Positions 32,519 to 43,590 of a stretch of 64,000 nucleotides of DNA are shown in pieces. This stretch comes from Rhynchopus euleeides (lineage: Eukaryota; Euglenozoa; Diplonemea; Diplonemida; Diplonemidae). The stretch covers positions 588,379-652,378 of the forward strand of contig OY723254.1 in assembly GCA_963210315.1 (NCBI GenBank), given 5' to 3'. The notes below the pieces were generated by a model, which saw only the letters and a program-made list of their open reading frames with translations, was not told the DNA's origin and did not search any database. The translations under genes were made by a program, and so were the position numbers. Numbering within the stretch: position 1 is the stretch's first letter; each line of letters starts with the position of its first letter.

Positions 32519-32745
32519 TCTGGGGGGCGGTGCCCCCTAGCCGCCGGAGGCCACGGTAGCGAACATCTGTTCGTGTGGGCGTCCAGATTCTGTGCGAGTT
32601 GGCTGCGTCCTCAGAGGCGACTGGAGTGGCTGGACCCCGACTTGCTGGGATTCGAAGGACTTGAGTACGAGACGTACGCCACAGGGGGGTCTGGGGGGCG
32701 GAACCCCCCAGCCGCCGGAGGCCACGGTAGTGAACGTCTGGCTCT
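32519..32745. repeat. GGGGCGG...CCGCCGG-GGCCACGGTAG dispersed repeat, two copies
   Basis: Copies at about 32519-32575 and 32689-32745 share TCTGGGGGGCGG, CCGCCGGAGGCCACGGTAG and GAAC(A/G)TCTG. A third copy is at 53787-53840 inside an unrelated insertion. The GGGG(N)CCCC core can form a small hairpin. Confidence 0.8.
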
Positions 32746-33020
32746 CCAGTTGGCCAGCAAGGCGAACGGTACGTGGGACAGACTTCCCTTCCATCCTTGT
32801 GCGCACCCTGTCGACTGGGGAAAACTTAAAGGGGGGTCACAGCTATTGTTTACCTGGCTTCATGTAAATAGTAGATGTGCATGTAAATAATAGCTGTGAA
32901 TAATATTCACTGTAAACAATACGTGTAAATAATTTTACACGCACGTACTGTTTACATAGTTCAGCATTTTTTTTCGAAACCTGTGCGGAATCGCGATTTT
33001 CCACTTCCATTGTCCTTTTC

Positions 33021-33235
33021 GGACTCCGTGCGGATCGTAGTGGGGTCATTTTGGTGGTATCGGTGCCAAGATTCATCCATGAAATGTTGGTCTGATTCAG
33101 TGACTGGGAGGCAGCTAGCCCACCACACCACCCACCCAGGCGGGACCCCCTCACCGGGCTTTCCAAACCCCGTTCTTTTGAACGTTTGGAACCTGCGCGG
33201 ATCCTGGTGGGGTCACTTTGGTGACAGAGGCACCA
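33021..33235. repeat. GTGCGGATC...GGGGTCA dispersed repeat, two copies
   Basis: Copies at about 33024-33060 and 33188-33230 share (C/T)G(T/C)GCGGATC, TGGTGGGGTCA and TTTGGTG. Others are at 31168-31205, 31335-31375 (inverted) and 54549-54580. Confidence 0.8.
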
Positions 33236-33847
33236 AGTCTCACTCCTCAGAGCACCTTGGAAATATTTTTGAACCCCCCGAAAAATAAAATATTTGCACG
33301 TAAATAATAATCGGATGTAAACAATACATGTAAATAATTTTATGTAAACAATACCTGTAGGTAAACAATAGTCGTAAGGGGGGTTTAGAAAAAGTTTTTT
33401 CCTCTGCGAAACAACCTTAGAAAAAAATTCCCCTAACAAAATTCTTAGAAAAAAACTTTTTTTCCCCTTACAAAAATTCTTAGAAAAAAAGTTCAGAATC
33501 CTGAAAGTGGGGAACAAGCCCCCCAGTTAGGAACAGCCCTGGACCCCACGCTTGATATTTTTTTTTGAGTTTTAGTGGAGTCGTGCAGCCGCAGCTCATC
33601 AGAGCTGCCAGCTGAGTTGCACAGTGAGGGTGCACCCGAGGGAGCTCGTCCTGCATCCCCGACCTCCGCTCCACCACCGCGTCGCGCGCTTCCGTCGGGA
33701 CCACCGCGTAGTCAGCGGTACTGGCGCCCTTGTCCTGCAGGTATCCCTGGGGCGTTGGTTTTCGAAAATCTGGCATTGACTAAATAGCCACGGGGATTGT
33801 TGTAACACTTTCCGGTCCTTCGGTCGAAGGCTCGCTTGCCAGGGGGT

Positions 33848-34394
33848 TGTAACAACCCTAACCCTGATCAGTGCTGGCGCGCTCGACCGGTGCCCGGTCG
33901 AATGGATTTTTCAAATATTTTTTTGGGGGCGGATTTGCTGGCTCGGCGCGCTTCGCGCGCCAAGCCCTCCCAGCATCGAGTCCCGTGCACTTCCCTGCCA
34001 CACCACCCCCCTCGGCCCCGTCCCTAGCACCGGGGCATTGTTGGCTGGTGTGCGCGCGGCACGGGTCATCATCTCCATCGTCGTCGAAAACCAATGACGG
34101 GGCCTGTGTTCCTGGGGCGCTGACGAGGCCGAAGGGGTTGACGCCTTGGCTCAGCCCTTGCACGTTTGGATGAGGGCGTGGTTTTTGCCGTAGCGTGAGC
34201 CCTCAAGAATGCAGCACAGCTGCACCTGCACTTGCGCCGTGGATGCCCATCTATTTCAATGACTGAATCAGTTTCCAGCCTAGTCCCCATGCTTGGATGC
34301 TTGGCTCGTGGTGCACCCTTCGAGGTGGTCCAGAGAATGCAAAGAGAGGCTACATGAATCGACCACCCCGCGCCAGCACTGACCCTGATCAGGC
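33848..34394. repeat. Possible 547-bp inverted-repeat insertion
   Basis: CCCTGATCAGTGCTGGCGCG near the left end pairs with CGCGCCAGCACTGACCCTGATCAGG at the right, with a small internal difference. The interior includes a GCGCGCTTCGCGCGC hairpin at 33946-33960. It would be nested inside the 2.9-kb element. Confidence 0.5.
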
Positions 34395-34536
34395 AGAATA
34401 TTGGTAACATTTTCTGGTGGAAAAACCCACCCAAAAAAATTATCGGATGATTATCGGATCCGATAATCGTCCGATAATCATCCGATAATCGTCCGATAAT
34501 GTATCGGATCCGATTCGGATGCACTGTATGCCTAGG

Positions 34537-36067
34537 GCGGGTCGAAAGCCTGTCCCAAAGTGGTGCTTTTCGACATAGCAGCCGCGGCCCTCTATTTGAC
34601 CTTCTGACCCCCCAGAACCCACCATACCCCGGTTTTTGGGCCCAATGAGTCCGATTTTCGGGTTCCCGAGCCCCGGAAAGTCGAATTTTGATGATGTCAA
34701 AATTTTGTCCCCTATACTGCACCTCAGGGTCACGCACAGGTTTACCAGTACACTGTCAGTCCATGTGCACGCCCACTTCCTCGACCTCCTCCACCCCTTC
34801 CTCCCCTGCATCATTAAGAACCTCCATAGGTGCCAATACCGCATCTTTTGACCCTCTTCTCACTCCAGCGTCGCACCAAAATACCGAACGCGGGCAGCCA
34901 CTATCTCCTTCCCGTTTCTGCTTCTGTATACACTGCCAGATCGTGCAAAGATGCATACTGATGCATAGCGGGAACTGTCATCAACTTTCACAGTGTGCGG
35001 AACTTGGCTGCAAGGGACAGGCGGCACAACTGGCCACTACTCCGACACTGAGATGCTGGTCTGGCCAACGAACTCTTTGTAAGTTGAAAGGTCTCCTCCG
35101 TCGGGAGGGGGGTTTGCGAACCAACCCTCACGACTTGCTCATGGCTTGCTGAGCAAGGCGTGCAGGAGCAATGACTCTGATTATTCAGGACGTGCATTTG
35201 AAGCGCGCACTTCTTCTGTGTCATCGTTGTTGCGGGAGTTGCACTGTGTGCTTCCTCGACCCCCTTCCTCGTCTCATCGTATGGAGGACGCTTGACTGTC
35301 CCAAGCATATCCTTTGCAGCTTCTTTAACCAGCTCTGCGCACTCGTCGTTCCATAAGGCGCGTGCTGCACTGCAGCATAAATACCCGGACACTGTTCTGA
35401 GACCAGGGTCACAGGACCCTGGTCTTGAGCGCCCGGAAGTGACCCTTGATGACTAGATAGGACGCACCTCTGTGCTGCAGCTGCGTACTCGCTGCGCTAT
35501 TCACCTCGTTGACTGTCTGCATCCACAGGAGAGATGTTTCTCAGATAACAGCAGCAGTGGCAAGGTGTACCTGCCTTGTAAAAGAGAATCACCATTAGTG
35601 CATCACTGTCGGGTATGACGGCGTCCTCCCTGTTCCTGGCAGCTCCGAGTTCTGCCTTCCAGTGCAGCAGGCCGCCCAACGACTGTGTCAGATGGCAGTA
35701 TTCGCTGCCATCTTCTCTCACTGCCCAAAGCATTGAGATACGACGTTATTTGTCGCGCGGATGAGCGGGTGCATCAGAAAATCACAGCCGCAGCATGGCG
35801 TGCGCTCGGACGTCCCAGGATGATAATGATTTTCTATCTGCCCGTGGCAGGCGTACGTGCATGACCCTGAGGTGCAGTATAGGGGACAAAATTTTGACAT
35901 CATCAAAATTCGACTTTCCGGGGCTCGGGAACCCGAAAATCGGACTCATTGGGCCCAAAAACCGGGGTATGGTGGGTTCTGGGGGGTCAGAAGGTCAAAT
36001 AGAGGGCCGCGGCTGCTATGTCGAAAAGCACCACTTTGGGACAAAAAAACGGGGCTTTCGACCCCCC
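34537..36067. mobile_element. 1.53-kb element with about 205-bp terminal inverted repeats
   Basis: Positions 34537-34744 and 35860-36067 are near-perfect inverted copies, starting GCGGGTCGAAAGCC and running through CCCAAAGTGGTGCTTTTCGA to CCTGAGGTGCAG. The right copy has a short A-run (36043-36049) instead of GGCT. The interior of 1.1 kb has no recognised protein. Long, almost identical inverted repeats suggest a fairly young insertion or one kept alike by gene conversion. It directly abuts the 2.9-kb element. Confidence 0.88.
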
Positions 36068-38915
36068 CTAACCCCCCCCCCCACCCCCCCAACCCCACTG
36101 ACTGGCACATATCACGAGGGGTCGAGGTGATGGCGCTGCGTCAACCACACACACAGACAACCATGGCACGAGCATTGCCAAACAAGGCTAGCGCACATTG
36201 ACTAAATTTTGAAGGTGTGAACTGCGGCAGGGTCGGCGTGCAACGCTCCGCCATGTGGGGGAGAGGAGGGGGGGGGGGGGGGAGGGGAGGGGAGGGGAGG
36301 GGAGACAGCGGGCCAATTCGTATGGACTGGCGGGGGTGGCCTTGCGGTGACACCTCTCGCCCAGCACGCACCGAGGCTATTTTAGGAGCGGTGTGGACAT
36401 ACGACGGCACCTCCAGAGTCCCGTTTCTTATTTTGTCGCCTCTCTCAGTGCTGGTGCGCCAACACCGGCGCAGAACACAATGAAACATTTTTGCCTTGAT
36501 ATCCCCGCCCCCACCCCGCCCTGCAGCCACGGGGAGGAATGGACTGGAGAGGTTTTGAACCCCCATATGAGAAAGTTGGCAAAAAAAAAAGAAATGCGGC
36601 TAACTACAACAAGGGGCGGGGGGAAGACTCCCGGCGAGTTGAACGGCTGCTGATTTTTCGTTCGGTGCGCCGTGCTCGGGGGAGGGTGGGGGTGGGGGGA
36701 AGTAGAATAGAAGGGAAAATAGACCGAGCGGGGAAGCATCTGCGTGGACTCCCAGGAAGACTGTCATGTCGGAGCTTTGGAAGACAACTCCAAACCACCG
36801 TTCGTCGAGCGCACCTGGTGTCTCAAGGCTGTGTTGAGCCCCTGTGAAGCGGCATGAAGGTGACGAAAAAATCCGAAAGATTCATTCGTACGATTTACTT
36901 TGAGATTTCGTTTCGATTCATCTCCATAAAGGTATATCTGCACGTCTTTGCTCCACACTTTCTTTTTTCGATTTATCTTTTTGCGCTGACGCTTCCCCTC
37001 ACGCGTCTGTTTGAAGGGTGCCACGAGCATAGAGTACAAGGCATGACTAAATGGCAAAGCCGTGCCACACCCTCGACAATGTGTTGCAGCGTGGCCACCA
37101 CCCAAAACACGTGACGCGATTGGAATCCTGCTCTTCCGGAAGACAAGGCACCACATCTTGCAGGGTGGGAACATCCTGGGACGAGGAAGGGGCAAGGGAG
37201 GGGGGGTCCTGTCCCGAACACCCACCCCGGCTTGCTTGTGGCTGTTGGCCAATCCAGAAGTCGGGATCTGGCAGATTCCCGCTCACATTTTATGATTTTT
37301 TTTTGATTTGTTGGGGGGGGGGCCACGGCTTTTTTTTTGAAATCCATGCCGAGGGAGGGACTCGCTGCAGGCACCCTCCCGCCAGTATTTTTTAAAATGT
37401 TACGTGTCCATTTTCTACTGCGCACCACACGGAGAGTTCACTGTACCGTCCCATCAGGAACGTACCCTGCGCACAAATATCATCTCTTTCTTGCTGGGGT
37501 GCACTGACGCGCCCTACTGCTACTAACGCATGAATACAAATTGAGTGGGTTTTCGGTTTCAGCCGTGCACAGCGTGCCCATATCCCTGTTCTTGATGCGA
37601 TATCAACTGCGCACACACAAGGTAACCAGGCCCCCCGCAGACACCCCCGACCTTCCCAACCCCTCCAGACCCTAAAACCCGCTTCATGATTCGGGGGGAT
37701 AATTTGCCAGAAACAATCGCTCCGGATGCTGTGGTTTAAGTTATGGGAGGAAGGGGGGGGAGGTGGTGGGGGGGGGCAGAGCGTGAGAGGGGGTGGGTGG
37801 GGGGGGGGGGGGGTGGGGGGCTCCCAATGTGAAAATAATACTGAATCTGACAGGGGAGGCATCGGCGGAAACTTATCCTTCCCAACCACACACACACCGC
37901 GCACTCCCTCCGCAAAACCCATGCAGAGAAATCACACAAAATGCAACAAGCCTCAGTGCTCCCAACCAAGGCTTGAAGGATGCTTGCATCGCGGGCGGCA
38001 GGTCTTGACGCACGCACCCAGCACCGCCGCTTTTTTTTTGTGCAATTGGCGGGGGTGGTGGAAAATGCAGCATATCAAAAAACCCCCCTCCCTCCCCGTC
38101 GACTCCCGAAAACCCTACCCCGGGCTGAAACCCTTCACCCCTCCCTCAAACAAACTGTTGAGACACCCGCATGCACAATGCTGATTTGATTCGCATTGTT
38201 TGCACCCATTCTTTTTTTTGCCCCACTGTCCACTTCACTTCAAAGCACAGAGAAGAGCGGGCTTACCTGGCCCCAATGTTGTGCAGCAAGCCACACAGCG
38301 CCACACAGTCCTTTTGGCACAGAAGCCAAGGCCCTGGTTGGGGCGGAGTGGGGGTGGGAGGTTTTGTTCTTGTTGTGGTTTGCGGGGGGGTGGGGGGGGG
38401 GGGGGGGGGTATTTTTTTGCTGTTATTGCAACAGAAAGAGACATACATAGACTGAATGAAGAGAAACATGACACACCGAAGCAAGCTCGTAACGGATAGA
38501 GGGGTGTTGGGGGGTGGTGGGGAGCACACCGCAGCTGCAGACCCTACAGCGGCACGCCCGTATCTCCCTCTGCGAGGGGAGGCGTGTGTGAGGGCAGGGC
38601 TGCGGCATGCGGGTTTGCTGTCAGACTCACAGCACAGGGGCAACGAATGTGCCCCTGGGAACGGCCTGGTACAGCTGGTTGTCAACCATCGTAGCAGTGG
38701 TGTATCAAGTCGGCAGGCGAGTCCACAGGACAAAACGCATGCGCAGGCAGACACGCACATATTTCAGTTCTTTAGCTGGGGAGGTCTGGCTTGGAGGTGG
38801 AGACCGCGCGAATCAGCATGCTCTTGGTGCGATCGCCACATGCAGATCAGACCGCACCAAGGGTGCATGAGGGGGCAGAGGGGCTGGCGGCATGAACCGG
38901 TTCAGTTGAGTCGGA
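36068..38915. other. 2.8-kb spacer, no supported gene
   Basis: Low-complexity G/C runs (36268-36303, 37743-37817 and 38386-38410) separate AT-richer stretches such as 36870-37000. Open frames are short and compositionally biased. It includes the 3' flank of the carrier gene. Confidence 0.55.
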
Positions 38916-40125
38916 TCACGCCTCCAGCGCAAGGACCTCCTCGAACTCCTCGATGTCGATCTCCTGCAGTGCCCTGTCGTCCGCCCAACCCGTCATCTGA
39001 CGCACCTGCTCCACGACGACGAACACGACCCTGTGGGGAGTGGTGCAGTGTGGGGGGGGTGGGGTGGGGGAGTGGCTTGTTGTGTGGGTTCGGTTCTCAC
39101 GGTGTGTCCTGCAGGGGACTGACAGCACGCTAGCCCAAATGACAATAATTTTGTGAAACGATGGGGCTGTCGCGCGCCAAAGCCCATCGGGAAAAACAAA
39201 AGGAGATTGCATGCTGTTTGGGCCCCTCCCCTGCTCCCTTTGTGACACTCAGAGGAGAAATGCCCTTTGTTTGTGGTGGGACTAAGGCACTTCCATACGT
39301 CGTGTGGGGACCCACCCTGAAGAAGCTGGGCCAGAACCCTGCGTACAGCCCCCGGATGCCGTCCTGCTTGACCGACTTCACACAGCAGTCCAGCAGGCTC
39401 TTGTAGACCTGGGTGCTGCCCTGGTTCATCAGACGCGCCTTCACGAGATCGATGGGGTGCGACAGGAGGGTGGAGAAGAAGCCGGCCATCACCGACGCCA
39501 CGATATGGGTGGGGAGCGAGTCCGCAAAGGGCCACACCCGCGACTGCAGCAGCTGCAGCTTCACCTCGTCGTATGTGCACAGCTCCACACAGGCACAGAC
39601 CGAGGCGCGCAGCACGCTGGGCGTCACACCCTTCCACAGCGCCAGCACACCCTCCTCCTTGACGATGACCCTTGCAGTCTGGACCAGGCTGCGGTACTTC
39701 GCTCCTGACTTGTCACCCTGCATCCGAATCTTCAGCACATCAGCGGGGTTGAAAACAAACGACGACAGACTGCCGCTGCAGAGCCCGGCGAGGACACGGT
39801 GGTGCAGTGCCATCTGGCTGCGCGGCGTGTCACCGGCAAACACCTTCTTGAAAGGCTCGTAGAGGGCAATCCGTGTGGTGCCGTAGGTGCCGGAGCGGAG
39901 GAGCGCAGGCGAGAGCCCTTTGTACAGCCCCCGCACACCGTGATTCCGAAGGATGGTCGCCATGCAGTCGACACCCCCTTTGTAGGACTCGCCGAGCATC
40001 CCGCTGCTGGCAAGCTGGAGGCGCACCTTCACCACGTCCAGCGGCATCACGACGGTGTCGGCGAGCATGCTCCCGGTGGCAGCGCAGACTAGCGCCTGCC
40101 AAGGCTCTTTGGTTGCGATCGTCAT
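38916..40125 (-). CDS. Mitochondrial carrier (SLC25) family protein, two exons
   Basis: Exons 40125-39299 and 39030-38916 join to 942 bases, 313 residues. The intron is GTATGG...CACAG. Three carrier repeats are evident, each with the PX(D/E)XX(K/R)X(K/R) signature: PLDVVKVR (28-35), PADVLKIR (127-134) and PIDLVKAR (224-231). The matching GLYKG, ALWKG and GLYAG motifs are also present. Such proteins exchange metabolites across the inner mitochondrial membrane. The order of features is like the dicarboxylate/oxoglutarate/uncoupling subgroup, but the substrate cannot be read from motifs alone. The C-terminus carries an acidic extension ending DIEEFEEVLALEA, longer than in most family members. 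Confidence 0.95.
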
Positions 40126-41205
40126 CGTTGGGGGCGGGTGGAGGGCGACGGTCGTGGGGAAGGGGGGAGGGGGCAGTGGGTAGGCGCGGTCAAGTCGCGG
40201 CTAGTGGAGGAGGGGGTAGGGGAGGTGGGGGTAGGGGAGGGGTGGGGGGATTACACTTAGTAGATGACGATGATGATGCTGATGCCGAGGGGGGGTGTGG
40301 TGTGGTGGTATGGTGTGGGTGGTGTGTGAGGGCCCTGTCCGTGGCACACTGCAACTCCACCGATTATTCTGCAGATTTCACGCAAGGCAGGGTGGGTGGG
40401 TGGGTGGGTGCCAGCGGGGACGTGTGTGGGTGCATTCTAAACTGTGACCTTGCTCGCAACCCAATCAGATTGAACCTGCGCAGTGCCAACCGAATGATAA
40501 CGCCTGCACTGCAACGCCTGCTTGTTCCTATCCGTAGGAGCTGCACTAGTGTCGTGTGTCCAAAGCATTGCGACTCTGGGCATGACCTTGAGCTGCGCAC
40601 CAGAGCAGGACAAACGAAAGGGTGCCAGGGAGTCTGCAACGGTCGAATCGGGAATCGGGTACCATCTCGGTATCTAAGTCTGGAGACTCGAAACATGCTA
40701 GGGGGGAGGGGGGGGCGGGAGCAATTCCTGCGTTGCGCCTAGCAGTTTTCGACACAAACAAACCACACCCTACCAGACTCCAGCAGGGGTTAGAAAAAAA
40801 CTCAGAAAGAAAAAAGACAAAATCTAGAACAACATGCGCTAAAAACGGGAAGGTGAAAAGCCCCACGGCACACACAACGGCACCTTGGCCCACCAGACCC
40901 GCCCGCTTCTGGAAAACGCCGATTTGGCTTTGGTAGAAAGGCAGCCTTCTTCATGCCTTTGCCACACACAGTGATGTTACTCCCCGAAACGGAGCGGGTG
41001 GGATGGGGGGGGGAGGGGGGCGGTGGAAACAAGGTGCGATCAACAAGCTCCCAATCCCCACACCCAGCCACACCTTTTCTTTTTGAACGATTCTTTGCTT
41101 TGAGGGCCTCCCCACAACTAAGAGCCTGGCAGCCAGCTCGGCGCTCAGCCTCCCTCAGCCACAACGGCACGCCCTCCTCCAAGCCGCACACCCTCCCCCG
41201 AGGGC
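40126..41205. other. Spacer
   Basis: Purine/pyrimidine-rich leader of the carrier gene (40126-40260) is followed by unique sequence and a G-run near 41006-41022. No gene is supported. Confidence 0.55.
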
Positions 41206-41757
41206 TTAATAGCCGGACTTTGTGAAGATGTACTGGAAGATCTCCTCCTTGATGCGGCTGTCGGGGTGGGGAACCCTCTGTGTCGACGACAGTGCCCACC
41301 CGTCTGCTGCAAGGGCGGTGAGGTGTGGGTACGCCGTGTGGTTGTTGTCGACAACGGGGCACCCCCAGATGGACCGGTGCAGGGTATCCGTCCCAGGCAC
41401 TGTCGCACCCTCGATGTAGCACTGCTTGTTGAGCAGGGACAGCACGGCAACCTGCTGCCGTGCAGGCGCGACTGCGTTGGAGGGCAACCCGAAGAATTCC
41501 ACGTCACCCAGCATCGCCTCACGCGGGACATGGGGCGGCAGCACAATGCGGCCGTCACGGTACCAGTCCAAGATGTATTGGAAACGCTCCCCGTTGCGGT
41601 CAATAAACACCTCGCGTGTGGGGGCATCTGCGCTGAACTCCCCAGAGGTGTTCCACTTCTCGACAAGCGACCCCAGCATCGTCTCCGGGCAGTTCAGCAG
41701 CGTCGCCACCAGCACCTCATACTTCATCCCACACACATTCAGGATAACGTGCGCCAT
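41206..41757 (-). CDS. BTB/T1-domain (KCTD-like) protein
   Basis: 183 residues beginning MAHVILNVCGMKYEV, a typical start of a potassium-channel-tetramerisation-type BTB domain. Further signature elements follow in order: LLNCPETMLGSL, REVFIDRNGERFQYILDWYRDG and EFFGLP. The BTB/T1 fold covers about residues 1-100 and mediates oligomerisation. KCTD proteins often act as Cullin-3 adaptors. The C-terminal 80 residues (IWGCPVVDNNHTAYPHLTAL...) are of unknown fold. The frame stays open upstream, but the chosen ATG starts exactly at the domain. No channel segment is present, so it is not a potassium channel. Confidence 0.9.
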   Translation of the reverse strand: MAHVILNVCGMKYEVLVATLLNCPETMLGSLVEKWNTSGEFSADAPTREVFIDRNGERFQYILDWYRDGRIVLPPHVPREAMLGDVEFFGLPSNAVAPARQQVAVLSLLNKQCYIEGATVPGTDTLHRSIWGCPVVDNNHTAYPHLTALAADGWALSSTQRVPHPDSRIKEEIFQYIFTKSGY

Positions 41758-42408
41758 GGCACACCCTCTAAGCAGCGCCTTCCCCGTGTGTGCACTGCTG
41801 TGACATGCAGGTGGATGCGGGTGGGGTGGGGTAGTGGGGCAGTCAAGCCGAATCTCTGCAGCAACGCCTCGCTGTGTTGCGTCAAAGAAAGAGAGTTGGT
41901 ATCCCTTCACATGCAGTGTGGGGGCGGGGGTGGGGGGCAGGACGGGAGGAGGCAGGAGGCAGCAGGGTTTCACAGTGTCCATCTTTATGCCGGCATGGCG
42001 CGGTATCACGTGGGGTGGGTGGGGACGCGGAGAGCGTGTTGGGGGGGGTTGGGCTTCATTCGATTTTCCGCACAGCCACCACCACCACCACCACCACCAT
42101 CTTTCCTGCTTTCCCGAGGGGCACCGAGTAGACTCTGATATGCCCCTCACTGTCGGTGGGCCATCACCACAACCCCACACCCCCCCCCCCTTCCCCCCAC
42201 ACGCACACCGAACCACTTTAGTGAGGGGATTAACCCCGCCTCGGGGAGGGAAGAGGGAGTTCCAACGAAGACAAAAAAACGATTTCCATTTGTTGAAACC
42301 GTTTCCTTTTCACCCCCCCCCCCACCCTAGGCAGATATGCCGCGCCTTTGTGAGGCGCCTGTTCCCACCCCCCCCCCCCCCCAGCCCACCCCCCACCCCC
42401 CGGCACAT
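41758..42408. other. Spacer with C-rich tracts
   Basis: Includes a (CCA)n/(CAC)n stretch at 42072-42101 and C-runs at 42180-42200 and 42318-42330. It separates the BTB gene from the ankyrin gene. No gene is seen. Confidence 0.6.
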
Positions 42409-43590
42409 CTACCTCAAGCGCTTCTTCTTGAGGGAGTGCCCGTTGGCCGCCTCCGTGTCACGGCCGAGCTGTTTGCAGCATGCTGTGAGGACCTTGTCCA
42501 ACCCACGGTCACCCCCTGCCACAGTCACACGGACCATCCAGTCGTGGGGCTCGCCGTTGCTGTCCATCATTTCCTGCTTCAGGAGCTGTGCCGCCTCCTC
42601 GGGGGTCTTGATCTCTGGGTGCGACCGGAGCCAGTCCAGGAGCTGGTCGCTGCTCTCCGGGCGGACGGAGCGCTTCGCCACCGCCTTCTCGATGAGCGCG
42701 ACACACTTGTCGCGGTTCTCCACCGTGACAGACTCATGCGGGTGCTTCGCAACCTCCAGGCAGTTCTTCCCAAACTTGTTCCGGATGGTGGGGTCCGCCC
42801 CCAGCTCCAGCAGCATGGCAACCGCCTCCGAATGCCCACGCAGGGCAGCGGAGTGCAGCGGCGTGCCCCCATGCTGGTCATCGCCCCCCCTGCCCCGCGC
42901 CGTCGGCGGCCCGCGCGGGTCCATCGTGGGCCCCTCACTTGCCTGCAGCAGCTCCTTTGCGGAGGCTGGCAGGATCTCCACATGGCGCACCTCCGTCAGG
43001 GTGTGGGTGTCGGGCATCTTGGAGGCCTGCGGGTGATACGCGCTGTAGCGGTGCATGAAAACCAGCAGCTGCTTCGTGCGGCATGCGCGGGCCGCCTCGC
43101 TGTAGAGCAGCTTGATGGCGCAGGCACGCCCGGGCGAGCCATCCAGCACCAGGGTGCGGAGGAGGGGGATCTCGCCCCGGGTGTCCTGCTTGCCGGCATC
43201 GGCGTTGCTCTGCAGCAGCAGCTCGACGACGGCTGCCTCACCAGCCTCGGCAGCGGCGTGGAGGGCGGTGCTGCCGCACTGAGGCAGGGCGATGTTGACG
43301 TCGGCACCGGCACTGCAGAGGCAGCGCACCGCATCCGTCTCCCCGAGAAGCGCAGCCTCATATAGCAGCGTGCGCTCCCGGGGCGAAGCAGCGTCAGCGG
43401 TGTTTCCGCGTGACTTGTCTCCCCCTGCCTGCTGCCTCTCGCCCTTCTCCTGCCGTGTGGTTGTTTCGGGGAAGACGGCGTACACCTCGTCAACTTGCAC
43501 GGTCCCGCTCTCCATCTCGCGTTGCAGGAGATCCACGTCGGTCACCAGCTCCTGCAGCAGGTTTACCTTGCGTTGGTTTTGGCGTGACAT
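42409..43590 (-). CDS. Ankyrin-repeat protein
   Basis: 393 residues. A short N-terminal helix (LLQELVTDVDLLQREMESG) is followed by ankyrin repeats: RTLLYEAALLGETDAVRCLCSAGADVN (about 73-99), STALHAAAEAGEAAVVELLLQSNAD (about 107-131), a diverged repeat around 138-165, and after a linker GGTPLHSAALRGHSEAVAMLLELGADP and FGKNCLEVAKHP (about 240-285). Ankyrin arrays bind partner proteins. The C-terminus is basic (SLKKKRLR) and could be a nuclear signal, which is inference. The ATG encoding MSRQNQRK follows a minus-strand TTCTCAG, so a splice acceptor may lie just upstream and an earlier exon cannot be excluded. Confidence 0.85.
   Translation of the reverse strand: MSRQNQRKVNLLQELVTDVDLLQREMESGTVQVDEVYAVFPETTTRQEKGERQQAGGDKSRGNTADAASPRERTLLYEAALLGETDAVRCLCSAGADVNIALPQCGSTALHAAAEAGEAAVVELLLQSNADAGKQDTRGEIPLLRTLVLDGSPGRACAIKLLYSEAARACRTKQLLVFMHRYSAYHPQASKMPDTHTLTEVRHVEILPASAKELLQASEGPTMDPRGPPTARGRGGDDQHGGTPLHSAALRGHSEAVAMLLELGADPTIRNKFGKNCLEVAKHPHESVTVENRDKCVALIEKAVAKRSVRPESSDQLLDWLRSHPEIKTPEEAAQLLKQEMMDSNGEPHDWMVRVTVAGGDRGLDKVLTACCKQLGRDTEAANGHSLKKKRLR

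Larger units (their letters stand above)
31656..34536. mobile_element. 2.9-kb inverted-repeat element with ATTATCGGA tails
   Basis: Ends are CCTAGGCATACAGTGCATCC and the complement. Inside each end is a tandem of ATTATCGGA(C/T) units (31690-31835 and 34439-34510), inverted with respect to each other. The interior contains GGGGCGG-CCACGGTAG modules, GTGCGGATC modules, TGTAAATAAT / TGTAAACAAT words (32860-32960 and 33295-33375) and a possible smaller nested element at about 33848-34394. No transposase frame is seen, so it is non-autonomous. Confidence 0.82.

Noticed and set aside
41206-41757. Voltage-gated potassium channel
   Set aside because: Only the T1/BTB domain is present. No voltage sensor or pore follows, so a KCTD-like protein is the better call.
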